DNA of 64,000 bases from Chthoniobacter flavus. GTDB taxonomy: Bacteria; Verrucomicrobiota; Verrucomicrobiia; Chthoniobacterales; Chthoniobacteraceae. Position numbers and translations under genes: made by a program. Location of the stretch: NCBI GenBank assembly GCA_945861435.1, contig CAMAUX010000021.1, forward strand, positions 22,315-86,314, read 5' to 3'. Below are positions 1-6,279 of this stretch, piece after piece; within the stretch, counting starts at the first letter, position 1, and every line of letters starts with the position of its first letter. The notes under the pieces are model-generated. The model saw only the letters and a list, made by a program, of their open reading frames with translations. It was not told the origin of the DNA and did no database searches.

Positions 1-158
1 CCAAACTTCACCAAGTCGACCCGCGCGGCCGCTGGTTTTTGCGGCCCTCATTAGTCACCCGGGGGCTGGAGCACGCCCCGGATTTCACGCCTTGCGCGCA
101 TCGCAACGCGGTCTCGCTGGGGAACGCTCGCGCCCCACCGCGGCCCCATGGGCCCGAC

Positions 159-1364
159 TCAAAAAAGCTGCAGCTGCGGCGTCCGCTCCACCGGAGAGGG
201 CGCCCCTGCGACCACGCGGGGATCCACCGGAAGCAGGCACGTGACTGTCGTTCCCCGGCTGGGCTCGGACTCGAAGTGGAGTTCGGCCCCGAGCGCCTTG
301 GTGCGGTACTGCAGGTTGAGCAGCCCCATTCCGCCCCGGAGCCGATCGGCCTCCTTCAAACCGCGCCCGTTGTCGCGCACGCGGAGATGGAGGAGCCCCT
401 TCTGCACCTCAAGGCTGAGGACGATCTCCGAGGCACCCGCATGCTTGAGCGCATTGCGCACAGCCTCCTGAGCGATGCGGTAGAGGTGAAGGGACACATC
501 GGGCGCAAGGTCCACCCAGCTTGGGCTGCGCAGTCTGCACGGCACCATCACGCTGGTCCGAGTCGTGAGTTCCTCCAACGCCGCCACCAGTCCGTGCTCC
601 GCCTGGAGCGAGACGGGATGCAGACCCTTGGCCAGATCGCGCGCCTGAAGGATGGCCCCTTTCATCAAGTCCACCACTTGCTGCGCCCGCTCCGCCTCGG
701 GTGCACCCCGCCGGGAGAGGCTCACCGCCAGCACCTGCGCCAGCATCGCCGTACCCGTAAGCTGCTGGCAGATGCCATCGTGCAGATCCTGTCCAAGCCG
801 TTCCCGCTCGGTTTCCTCCGCTTCCGCCAGCGCCACCTCCAGACGCCTGCGCTCCACGAGTTGCTGCTCGAGCAGATTCACCGCCTGCGAAAGTTCCACC
901 GTCCGCTCCACCACACGGCGCTCCATTTCCTCGCTCCGCCGGCGGGCCGCATCCTGCTCGTAGGCCGCGCTGGAAAGCACGCGGACCACCACCATGAACC
1001 CGGCATCCCCTCCAAACGGCAGAACCATGCAACGCACGGCAAGACGCGAGCCATCCCTGTGACGCACCTGCAACTCACCCTGCGAATCCCCAGCCCGCGG
1101 GTTGCAAAGAAACGTGTGCCATGATTGCCCAAGGAACTCCTTCGTCCCGTACCCCAACAGCCGGCGGACCCCCTCGTTCCAGCCGCGTACCGTGCCATCT
1201 TCGTCGATTCGCACAAATGCGTAACCCTCGACCCGGTCGAGAACCCGCGTCCATTCGTCCACCGACGGCCCCGCAGAACTTTCCATGACATAGGATGGGG
1301 GAATCGACTCAGAAACAGGCTCGGCGGAATGGGGAGGGGCGGGGTTCAGCGGTTCGGTATGCAC
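159..1364 (-). CDS. PAS-domain sensor histidine kinase (NarL/DesK-type HisKA_3)
   Basis: A 401-residue signalling kinase expected to autophosphorylate on histidine and pass the phosphate to a response regulator. Residues ~35-130 look like one PAS domain and ~135-185 form a charged coiled coil. The HisKA_3 dimerisation helix carries LGQDLHDGICQQL (190-202) with phospho-acceptor His195. The HATPase domain shows the N-box QEAVRNALKHAGA (299-311, Asn304), DNGRG (331-335) and GGMGL (344-348). There is no transmembrane segment or signal peptide, so it should be cytoplasmic. No response regulator is visible beside it; one could lie beyond the left edge, where the gene points. Met27 (1286) is an alternative start. 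The family assignment is firm, but the signal sensed is unknown. Confidence 0.93.
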   Translation of the reverse strand: MHTEPLNPAPPHSAEPVSESIPPSYVMESSAGPSVDEWTRVLDRVEGYAFVRIDEDGTVRGWNEGVRRLLGYGTKEFLGQSWHTFLCNPRAGDSQGELQVRHRDGSRLAVRCMVLPFGGDAGFMVVVRVLSSAAYEQDAARRRSEEMERRVVERTVELSQAVNLLEQQLVERRRLEVALAEAEETERERLGQDLHDGICQQLTGTAMLAQVLAVSLSRRGAPEAERAQQVVDLMKGAILQARDLAKGLHPVSLQAEHGLVAALEELTTRTSVMVPCRLRSPSWVDLAPDVSLHLYRIAQEAVRNALKHAGASEIVLSLEVQKGLLHLRVRDNGRGLKEADRLRGGMGLLNLQYRTKALGAELHFESEPSRGTTVTCLLPVDPRVVAGAPSPVERTPQLQLF

Positions 1365-1541
1365 GCCCTAGGTAGCTAGCAACACGGCCATCCACACTCC
1401 AACCCACTCCCGACTCCGACCATCAGCCGGGGGTTCACCCTGAGGCAGGAGACGCGCGGTCCCCTCCCCGCTTGCGTTGCGAGCGAGTGCGGATCCACCT
1501 TTCTCACCCCCTACGCCTCACCCCTACACACCCCCTACGCC
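1365..1541. promoter_or_regulatory. divergent intergenic region with a 12-bp tandem C-rich repeat before dtd
   Basis: This 177-bp gap lies between the divergent kinase and dtd genes and must hold both promoters; no clear -35/-10 pair is visible. The last 37 bases before the dtd ATG are three approximate copies of a 12-bp unit. The outer copies (1505-1517 and 1529-1541) are identical, reading CACCCCCTACGCC. There is no purine-rich ribosome-binding site ahead of dtd. Confidence 0.5.
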
Positions 1542-1994
1542 ATGCGCGCCGTACTTCAACGAGTCAGCTCCGCCTCCGTCTCCGTCGACCAGCAGATCGT
1601 CGGCGCCATCGGACGCGGCCTCCTCGTCCTCGTCGGTAAGCAGGAGGGGGACTCCGACGACGACCTCGAGTGGCTCGCCAAAAAGATCCTCGGAGTCCGC
1701 CTTTTTGCAGATACGGAGGGAGAGATGCGCCTCGCCGTCGCTGAAATAGCAGGTGAGTTGCTCGTCGTCAGCCAGTTCACCCTCCTCGCGTCGACCCGCA
1801 AGGGGACACGCCCCAGTTGGCACCGGGCCGCACGACCCGACGACGCGCGCCCCCTCTACGAGCGCTTCGTGCAACGCCTCGGCGCACTGCACGGAAGCCC
1901 CGTCCAGACCGGCCGCTTCGGCGCCATGATGCAGGTGGCGTCCGTCAACGACGGCCCGGTGACCGTCATCATCGACAGCCGCCTGCGCGAATAG
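1542..1994 (+). CDS. dtd: D-aminoacyl-tRNA deacylase Dtd
   Basis: A 150-residue cytoplasmic proofreading enzyme that hydrolyses D-amino acids (and glycine mis-attached to tRNA-Ala) from tRNA. It is full length for the bacterial DTD family. It begins with the typical MRAVLQRVSSASV. It also shows the SQFTLLAST motif near the middle and the C-terminal NDGPVTVIID segment, which holds the cross-subunit Gly-cisPro dipeptide. It stands alone and transcribes toward the accessory segment that begins 8 bp after its stop. The ATG is preceded by a C-rich repeat rather than a Shine-Dalgarno sequence. The identification is secure. Confidence 0.97.
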   Translation: MRAVLQRVSSASVSVDQQIVGAIGRGLLVLVGKQEGDSDDDLEWLAKKILGVRLFADTEGEMRLAVAEIAGELLVVSQFTLLASTRKGTRPSWHRAARPDDARPLYERFVQRLGALHGSPVQTGRFGAMMQVASVNDGPVTVIIDSRLRE

Positions 1995-2002
1995 GGCAGG
2001 CC

Positions 2003-2117
2003 TTCCGCCGCGGGTTCTCACACCACGGCACAACGGCACCAAGGGGAATGAGGGTCCGCGATGCGGCGGTCGGCGACGCGCTCCAGTCCCTGCCCGTCCC
2101 AACAACCTCGCGCCCCT
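2003..2117 (+). repeat. 115-bp direct repeat, copy 1 (left border of accessory segment)
   Basis: Bases 2003-2117 match 4164-4278 in the same orientation with five substitutions and no gaps by eye (110/115). The first 45 bases include one arm of the 7-bp-periodic repeat (CACACCACGGCACAACGGCA). The remainder is shared sequence with no evident coding role. This copy starts 8 bp after the dtd stop codon. Confidence 0.9.
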
Positions 2118-2343
2118 GATTCGCACTAGGCTTTCGAGGCTTTAGGGACAGGCAATCCACGCATCTCCCACCCCATGCACGCCCCGGCAGAACATCTCCA
2201 CATACGAATAAAGTGCGCAGTGTGCGCGATGCTTCCCTGCACCATTCTCGACCCGAGCGGTATCGTCCAAACCACGGGTCGGTGGCGCCTCCATCATTCC
2301 AGCCGGTAGTCGCCCCCCTGCGAGCATCCTTCAATCCCCCTGC

Positions 2344-2445
2344 GAGAGGAGTCGATCCAAAGGGCCGTCCCTCGCGTGCGTTCTGGACCGCTTCGTCGGC
2401 GAGTGCATCCAATCGTCCCGCAGCCACATCCTCTTCGATCTGTAG
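2344..2445 (-). pseudogene. possible antitoxin-like C-terminal fragment
   Basis: The minus-strand frame encodes LQIEEDVAAGRLDALADEA and continues through a short charged tail ending ..GSTPL. This resembles the C-terminal tail of small proteins found in toxin-antitoxin-type gene pairs. No intact start and no partner toxin are present, and the frame runs on into repeat sequence. The resemblance is from memory only and could be coincidental. Confidence 0.3.
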
Positions 2446-2489
2446 AGTAGGGGGCGCTACGTGAGGGGACCGCCCAGAAGGCGACCCTG

Positions 2490-2885
2490 TTGATCCTCTG
2501 TGCGCCGGGCCAAAGGGCGACAATGCGCGAGCGATTGGAGCGATGGTTGGGCCGCCGCGAACTCAGTCTCAATCGGGCCAAGACGCGGGAGTTGAACGCG
2601 AACGAAGAGTCGTTCGTCTTCCTTGGCTGGCAAGTGACCCCGCGCCACAGCAAGGGCAGGCAACGCTACTGCCACATGGAACCGAGCCCTCAGAACCTCG
2701 ATAAACTCATGGACCAAATCCGCCGGGGGCTCAACCACGTCACGCAATGGCGAGCCAGCACGGAATTGATTGCGGAAATCAACTCGGTGAGGCGGGGCTG
2801 GAGCGGATACTTCCGCTATGGCCACGGAAGGGACGGGCTCGGGCAGATTCATGATTTGATCAGCGCACGCAGATTGATCAATTGA
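2490..2885 (+). pseudogene. group II intron reverse transcriptase/maturase, C-terminal fragment
   Basis: About 131 residues match only the end of LtrA-type reverse transcriptases. They cover the strand after the YADD box (ILCAPGQ), the ESFVFLGWQVTP motif, the thumb/maturase helix with IRRGLN, and the RRGWSGYFRYGHGRDGL signature. The palm with the YADD catalytic aspartates and the whole N-terminal two-thirds are absent. The frame is closed by a stop at 2448-2450, and the codons between that stop and 2490 do not look like RT sequence. No intron domain V hairpin is evident after the stop. It is therefore a dead remnant, and the ATG/TTG start assigned by frame is not meaningful. Confidence 0.75.
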
Positions 2886-3238
2886 TGGCTCAAAGCGCCG
2901 GTCATCGAGCGAGGAGCGGATGGCAAGTGGTCGGGTGTAATTAGTTTTGTGTATATATGTAAATTATTTACATACCACCAACCGCTTTTAATAAACACTT
3001 AAGCTGAACTGAGCTCAACTGAAATGGTTAGGCATGCCGAATCGCACACTGAGCAGCACGCATTCCCACTCCAAAATCCTCAGAAACAAGACCTCACGTT
3101 TTTCCTTCAGATAACGCTCGCTGGTACCCAGACCCCTCATTTGAAACATAAAAACCCGCAACACGCACTGCCCCAGGCACTTCAAGTAATTTGAGAAACC
3201 CACTCAACCGCACCTTCCTCCAAAATTCCACCCATCCC
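2886..3238. other. AT-rich intergenic patch
   Basis: This 353-bp stretch has no convincing gene. Around 2930-3000 the composition drops sharply toward A+T compared with the GC-rich surroundings, which suggests a foreign origin or a regulatory region. It holds the palindrome at 2956-2974. Short open frames here have no recognisable features. Confidence 0.55.
2956..2974. promoter_or_regulatory. 19-bp perfect palindrome, operator-like
   Basis: TATGTAAATTATTTACATA has two perfect 9-bp arms around one central base. Its A+T richness and symmetry fit a binding site for a dimeric regulator. It lies about 265 bp upstream of the ORF starting at 3239 and about 70 bp after the reverse transcriptase remnant. 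Confidence 0.45.
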
Positions 3239-3757
3239 ATGAGCCCACGCGCAAACCAAAGAGTAAGAATGAAAGTCGCCGGCAACGGGTACCAGGCCGA
3301 CCAAGTCTACACTGTCGTAAGTGTGGGCACCAATAACAGCACCCTCATGGCCTCGGATTCCACCGGGAGGACAGGCTCCTGGGTGCGCTGGGACAACACT
3401 GAACCCGCCATCGAGATCGGCTTTGAATTCCTCAAGCAACACCTCCCCGCCGCCTCATGGGAACTGCTCTCCGCTTTCGACGGAATTTTGCAACTCCGAC
3501 TCAAAGACGAGATCCGCAACCAGATCCTCATCACGCTCCCAGACCTCAAGACGCGCGTCCTCCTGGCCCAAATGACGTTGGATCAGCGAAACGCCGCCAG
3601 CTTTGTCGTGAAGGATCAGGGCAACGATTGCATGGATCCGGACGACGACAACTTTCGGGTGATCATCAACCGCCAACCACCGGCAATCACTTCAAACCAC
3701 CCATCCCACACCGGTGACCATTCCCAAAACAAAACCTCCTTGCGGCGTGCCCCTTGA
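3239..3757 (+). CDS. hypothetical protein in accessory segment
   Basis: An unrecognised protein of 172 residues when started at the ATG at 3239. That ATG follows a C-rich tract (CCACCCATCCC) like other genes here; an upstream in-frame start at 3191 is less likely. The first ~45 residues (RVRMKVAGNGYQADQVYTVV...) look like a small beta-barrel of SH3/KOW type. The middle contains a regular helical region (FLKQHLPAASWELLSAFDGI), and the tail is low-complexity. The end overlaps the next ORF by 44 bp. No signal peptide was seen. It could be a cargo gene of the repeat-bounded segment. Confidence 0.5.
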   Translation: MSPRANQRVRMKVAGNGYQADQVYTVVSVGTNNSTLMASDSTGRTGSWVRWDNTEPAIEIGFEFLKQHLPAASWELLSAFDGILQLRLKDEIRNQILITLPDLKTRVLLAQMTLDQRNAASFVVKDQGNDCMDPDDDNFRVIINRQPPAITSNHPSHTGDHSQNKTSLRRAP

Positions 3758-4160
3758 GCGTTTCGACCAAGAAGGGCGTGGCAACGCCTCGTCCTTCCTT
3801 GCCTCCCGGTGCGTGGAGATCCTCAACCCCGCGTTGCTCGCCAACATGGTCGTCGCAGGGCCGCAGGCCGATTCGTCCCTCCTCGAAAAAACGAAGACCG
3901 GCAAACCAAAATCCATCGCCTTTGACGAACTCCGCGCCCTTCTTTCCGTGGCCACGGGCGACACCTCGGAGGTGCCCTCTGGCGACGTGGATCATCATGC
4001 TGATGCACCGGTCCTTCTCGAGGCCGAAGCCCGGCTTCCCATTAAGCGCACCTCGACGGGAAGGCGACCGTTCACACCAAGACACAAAGGAACCAAAAGG
4101 GGGAGAGGGGGGCACTTTGCTTATCGGGACATTTCTTTGTACCGTTGTGCCTTGATGTGA
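3714..4160 (+). CDS. hypothetical protein, 3' end formed by a repeat element
   Basis: A 148-residue frame opening with GTG at 3714 and overlapping the preceding ORF. The middle part (ILNPALLANMVVAGPQADSS, then FDELRALLSVATGDTSEV) looks protein-like, but I do not recognise a family. From about residue 120 onward the frame reads through the inverted-repeat element at 4071-4162, so the last ~29 residues are repeat-encoded. The gene is probably either truncated by the element or not expressed. Confidence that it is a functional gene is low. Confidence 0.35.
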   Translation: MTIPKTKPPCGVPLERFDQEGRGNASSFLASRCVEILNPALLANMVVAGPQADSSLLEKTKTGKPKSIAFDELRALLSVATGDTSEVPSGDVDHHADAPVLLEAEARLPIKRTSTGRRPFTPRHKGTKRGRGGHFAYRDISLYRCALM

Positions 4161-4162
4161 GC
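4071..4162. repeat. 7-bp-periodic terminal-inverted-repeat element, copy A
   Basis: The left arm (4071-4100, starting TTCACACCAAGACACAAAGG) and the right arm (4131-4162, ending CCTTGATGTGAGC) are imperfect inverted repeats of about 30 bp around a 30-bp loop. The arms have a visible 7-base periodicity of CAC/AAGG type. Two bases after the right arm the second 115-bp direct repeat begins, bringing a further left arm with it. The element resembles the pair at 60761-60923. Confidence 0.75.
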
Positions 4163-4163
4163 T

Positions 4164-4278
4164 TTCCGCCGCGGGTTCTCACACCACGGCACAACGGCAC
4201 CAAGGAGAATGAGGGTCCGCGATGCGGCGGTCGGCGACGCGCTCCAGTTCCTGCCCGCCCCAATGACCTCGCGCCCCT
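4164..4278 (+). repeat. 115-bp direct repeat, copy 2 (right border of accessory segment)
   Basis: The second copy of the block at 2003-2117 (five mismatches). Its last two bases overlap the stop codon of the convergent TPM gene at 4277-4279. The border therefore coincides with the end of the neighbouring conserved operon, just as copy 1 sits at the end of dtd. Confidence 0.9.
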
Positions 4279-4717
4279 ATTCCGGATCGCGCACCACGGT
4301 GTTGGGTAATTCATCCGGGTTGTCGCCGGATCTCGGGAAATGCTCCGCGAGCACACCTCCCACCCGCTCCACCGCCCGCACGACGGCTCCGTGAAAATCG
4401 CCACGGCGGAGATCCGCGCCGATCTGCTGCGCCACCTCCGCCCAGAAAGCGGCGCCGCACACGGCATCGACTCCCCGATCACCCACGATGGCAAACTGCC
4501 GCACACGGGGCGCGAAGAAGAGGAGCACGGCGTTGCGCTCGCGGGTGCGCTCCATGCCGAGGATTCGAAACTGATCGCGTGCATGCGCGAGCGCGTCGGT
4601 CACCTTGCGTTCAGAGACATAGACGCGGATCTCGCCCGAGCTGAGGCGCTCCGCCTGTGCGATCGCTGCTGCCACCGCCGCCTCATCCAGCTTGGAAAGG
4701 AAGTCCCCGGTTTTCAT
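4277..4717 (-). CDS. small TPM-domain protein (second of the pair)
   Basis: A 146-residue protein consisting of a single TPM (TPM_phosphatase/Psb32-like) domain. Its core carries SSGEIRVYVSER, then NAVLLFFAPRVRQFAIVGDRG. There is no signal peptide or membrane segment, so it should be cytoplasmic, unlike its neighbour. It starts at the ATG at 4717, four bases after the stop of the upstream TPM gene. The sequence GGAGGAGATTGGTGATGCC upstream supplies a purine-rich ribosome site, which supports translation as part of the lemA operon. An upstream in-frame start at 4795 would only add residues overlapping the upstream gene. The biochemical activity of bacterial TPM proteins is not settled. Confidence 0.88.
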   Translation of the reverse strand: MKTGDFLSKLDEAAVAAAIAQAERLSSGEIRVYVSERKVTDALAHARDQFRILGMERTRERNAVLLFFAPRVRQFAIVGDRGVDAVCGAAFWAEVAQQIGADLRRGDFHGAVVRAVERVGGVLAEHFPRSGDNPDELPNTVVRDPE

Positions 4718-4721
4718 GGCA

Positions 4722-5471
4722 TCACCAATCTCCTCCCGCCCCACCACCACCAAAGCTCCCGCCGCCACTGGAGAATCCTCCTCCCGAGGAACCACCGCCG
4801 CCTCCTGAGAATCCGCCGAAAGAGCCCGGGCCGGGGCCGATGAAGAAACCGTTCCTGCGTCGCGGCCTTGCCAGCGCGACGATCAGAAAGATCACAATGA
4901 GGAACACGGCTGCGGGCCACGAGAAGCCCTCCCCGGACTTCCCACGGGCCTTGCGCGGACCGCGCCCCACGTACTCGCCACGGGTTGCCTTCAGCATCGC
5001 ATCCACTCCACGGAGCACGCCCGTGTCGTAATCGCCCGCGCGGAATGCAGGGACGATCTCCCCCTCGATGATGCGCTTGCAGAGGACATCCGGCAGCGCA
5101 CCCTCCAGCCCGTAAGCCACTTGGATAAAGGCCCGGCGCGCTCCGGTGAAAACGAAGAGGACGGCCCCGTTGTTGCGCCCCTTCTGTCCCACACCCCACG
5201 ATTGCGCGATGCGGAAGGTGTAGTCCTGCAACGCTGCGCCGGCGGGCAGTTGCGGATAAATCGCCACGAGGATTTGGTTGGAAGTCTGCTCCTCGAAACG
5301 GCGGAGGGTTTCGTCCAGACGCCGGACCGTGCCGGGCTTCAGTACTCCGGCTGCATCGGCGCAATAACCCGTGGGCTTGGTTGGGAGCGGGTCGGCCGCG
5401 CCAAAGGCAGCCGTGAGGACGGCCATCCATGCCCAGAGCAGAAGCAAGGCTGACACCCGCCGTCCGAGCAT
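4722..5471 (-). CDS. exported TPM-domain membrane protein (YgcG type)
   Basis: A 249-residue protein with a signal sequence at ~1-27 and a TPM domain at ~30-165 (TGYCADAAGVLKPG, then NNGAVLFVFTGARRAFIQV). A transmembrane segment follows (WPAAVFLIVIFLIVALA), then a Gly/Ser-rich tail ending GGGGAGGDW. This architecture is the usual partner of LemA. The start at 5471 places the hydrophobic segment at the N-terminus; the longer frame from 5516 would overlap lemA. It lies 25 bp after lemA and 4 bp before the second TPM gene, so the three form an operon. The role is probably in the envelope, but it is unknown. Confidence 0.92.
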   Translation of the reverse strand: MLGRRVSALLLLWAWMAVLTAAFGAADPLPTKPTGYCADAAGVLKPGTVRRLDETLRRFEEQTSNQILVAIYPQLPAGAALQDYTFRIAQSWGVGQKGRNNGAVLFVFTGARRAFIQVAYGLEGALPDVLCKRIIEGEIVPAFRAGDYDTGVLRGVDAMLKATRGEYVGRGPRKARGKSGEGFSWPAAVFLIVIFLIVALARPRRRNGFFIGPGPGSFGGFSGGGGGSSGGGFSSGGGSFGGGGAGGDW

Positions 5472-5496
5472 GGGGGAAGCAGATCCCAAGGCGCTC

Positions 5497-6114
5497 TTAT
5501 TTTGCCGCAGGCGCAAAGTCGAACTTCACTTCGGGCGCCTTTTCCGCGCCGGGACTGGAGGTGAAGTAGGGCCGCGGTTGGAAGCCGAGGAAGCCGGCGT
5601 AAAGGCGCGCGGGCATGGAATTGATCTGGCGGTTGTAGCCGAGCACCGCCTCATTGAAGCGGCCGCGTTCCACCGCGATACGATTCTCGGTGCCCTCGAG
5701 CTGGACTTGGAGGTCACGGAAACCAGCACCTGCCTTGAGATCGGGATAACGCTCCACCACGACGAGCAGGCGGGAGAGCGAGGAGGAAAGGTGCTCCTGA
5801 CTTTGTTGAAACTGGCGCAGCACCGCGGGATCACTGGGCGATGCATTCGGATCCACGCGCACGCTGGTCACCTGCTGGCGGGCTCTTGCCACCTCGGAAA
5901 GGGTGGACTTCTCAAAATTCGCCGCTCCCTCGGCGACCCGCACGAGGTTCGGAATCAGATCCGCGCGGCGCTGGTAGACGTTCTGCACATCAGCCCAGCT
6001 CTTATCCACCGCCTGCTGAAGGGCGTTGAGCTCGTTGTAGCTGCGGCTCCCACCCCAGAACACCAGACCGGCGAAAAGGACGATGGCTGCAAGAACTGCC
6101 AGAAGGGTTTTCAT
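5497..6114 (-). CDS. lemA: LemA family protein
   Basis: A 205-residue membrane-anchored protein. It has one N-terminal transmembrane helix (LLAVLAAIVLFAGLVFWGG) and then the all-helical LemA domain with the hallmark RRADLIPNLVRVAEG and later RFNEAVLGYNRQI. The ATG at 6114 is chosen because the family begins exactly here. The same frame stays open for another ~2.3 kb antisense to the helicase gene, but that extension has no family match. It is the first gene of the lemA-TPM-TPM operon. A C-rich tract (CCCTCCCCTCCCGATC) precedes the ATG. The molecular function of LemA is not established. Confidence 0.95.
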   Translation of the reverse strand: MKTLLAVLAAIVLFAGLVFWGGSRSYNELNALQQAVDKSWADVQNVYQRRADLIPNLVRVAEGAANFEKSTLSEVARARQQVTSVRVDPNASPSDPAVLRQFQQSQEHLSSSLSRLLVVVERYPDLKAGAGFRDLQVQLEGTENRIAVERGRFNEAVLGYNRQINSMPARLYAGFLGFQPRPYFTSSPGAEKAPEVKFDFAPAAK

Positions 6115-6279
6115 GATCGGGAGGGGAGGGTTGTTGCGAGCCGCAATCTCACCCCGCAAACGCGCAGCACGCAAGCGAAACGGCCACCCGTCTGCGGGAG
6201 ATCGCCACCAGCCCTCACCCGACCCGACTCGAAAGAACCCGCTGTTCGACACGCCCCGTTTCCCTAAACTCACGCCCCC

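Larger units (their letters stand above)
1995..2489. other. gene-free stretch after dtd
   Basis: This stretch holds direct-repeat copy 1 (2003-2117), about 225 bp with nothing recognisable (2118-2343), an antitoxin-like fragment on the minus strand (2344-2445), and the broken 5' side of a reverse transcriptase fragment. It reads like the junction of several decayed insertions. Confidence 0.6.

Noticed and set aside
1969..2126. Repeated peptide LVPLCRGVRTRGG read from two places on the minus strand
   Set aside because: It looked like a conserved protein motif, but it is the translation of the dispersed 7-bp-periodic repeat in both 115-bp blocks.
2886..2950. Possible group II intron domain V after the RT remnant
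   Set aside because: No 34-base hairpin of the domain V type could be drawn; the sequence has no AGC/GUU-type base.
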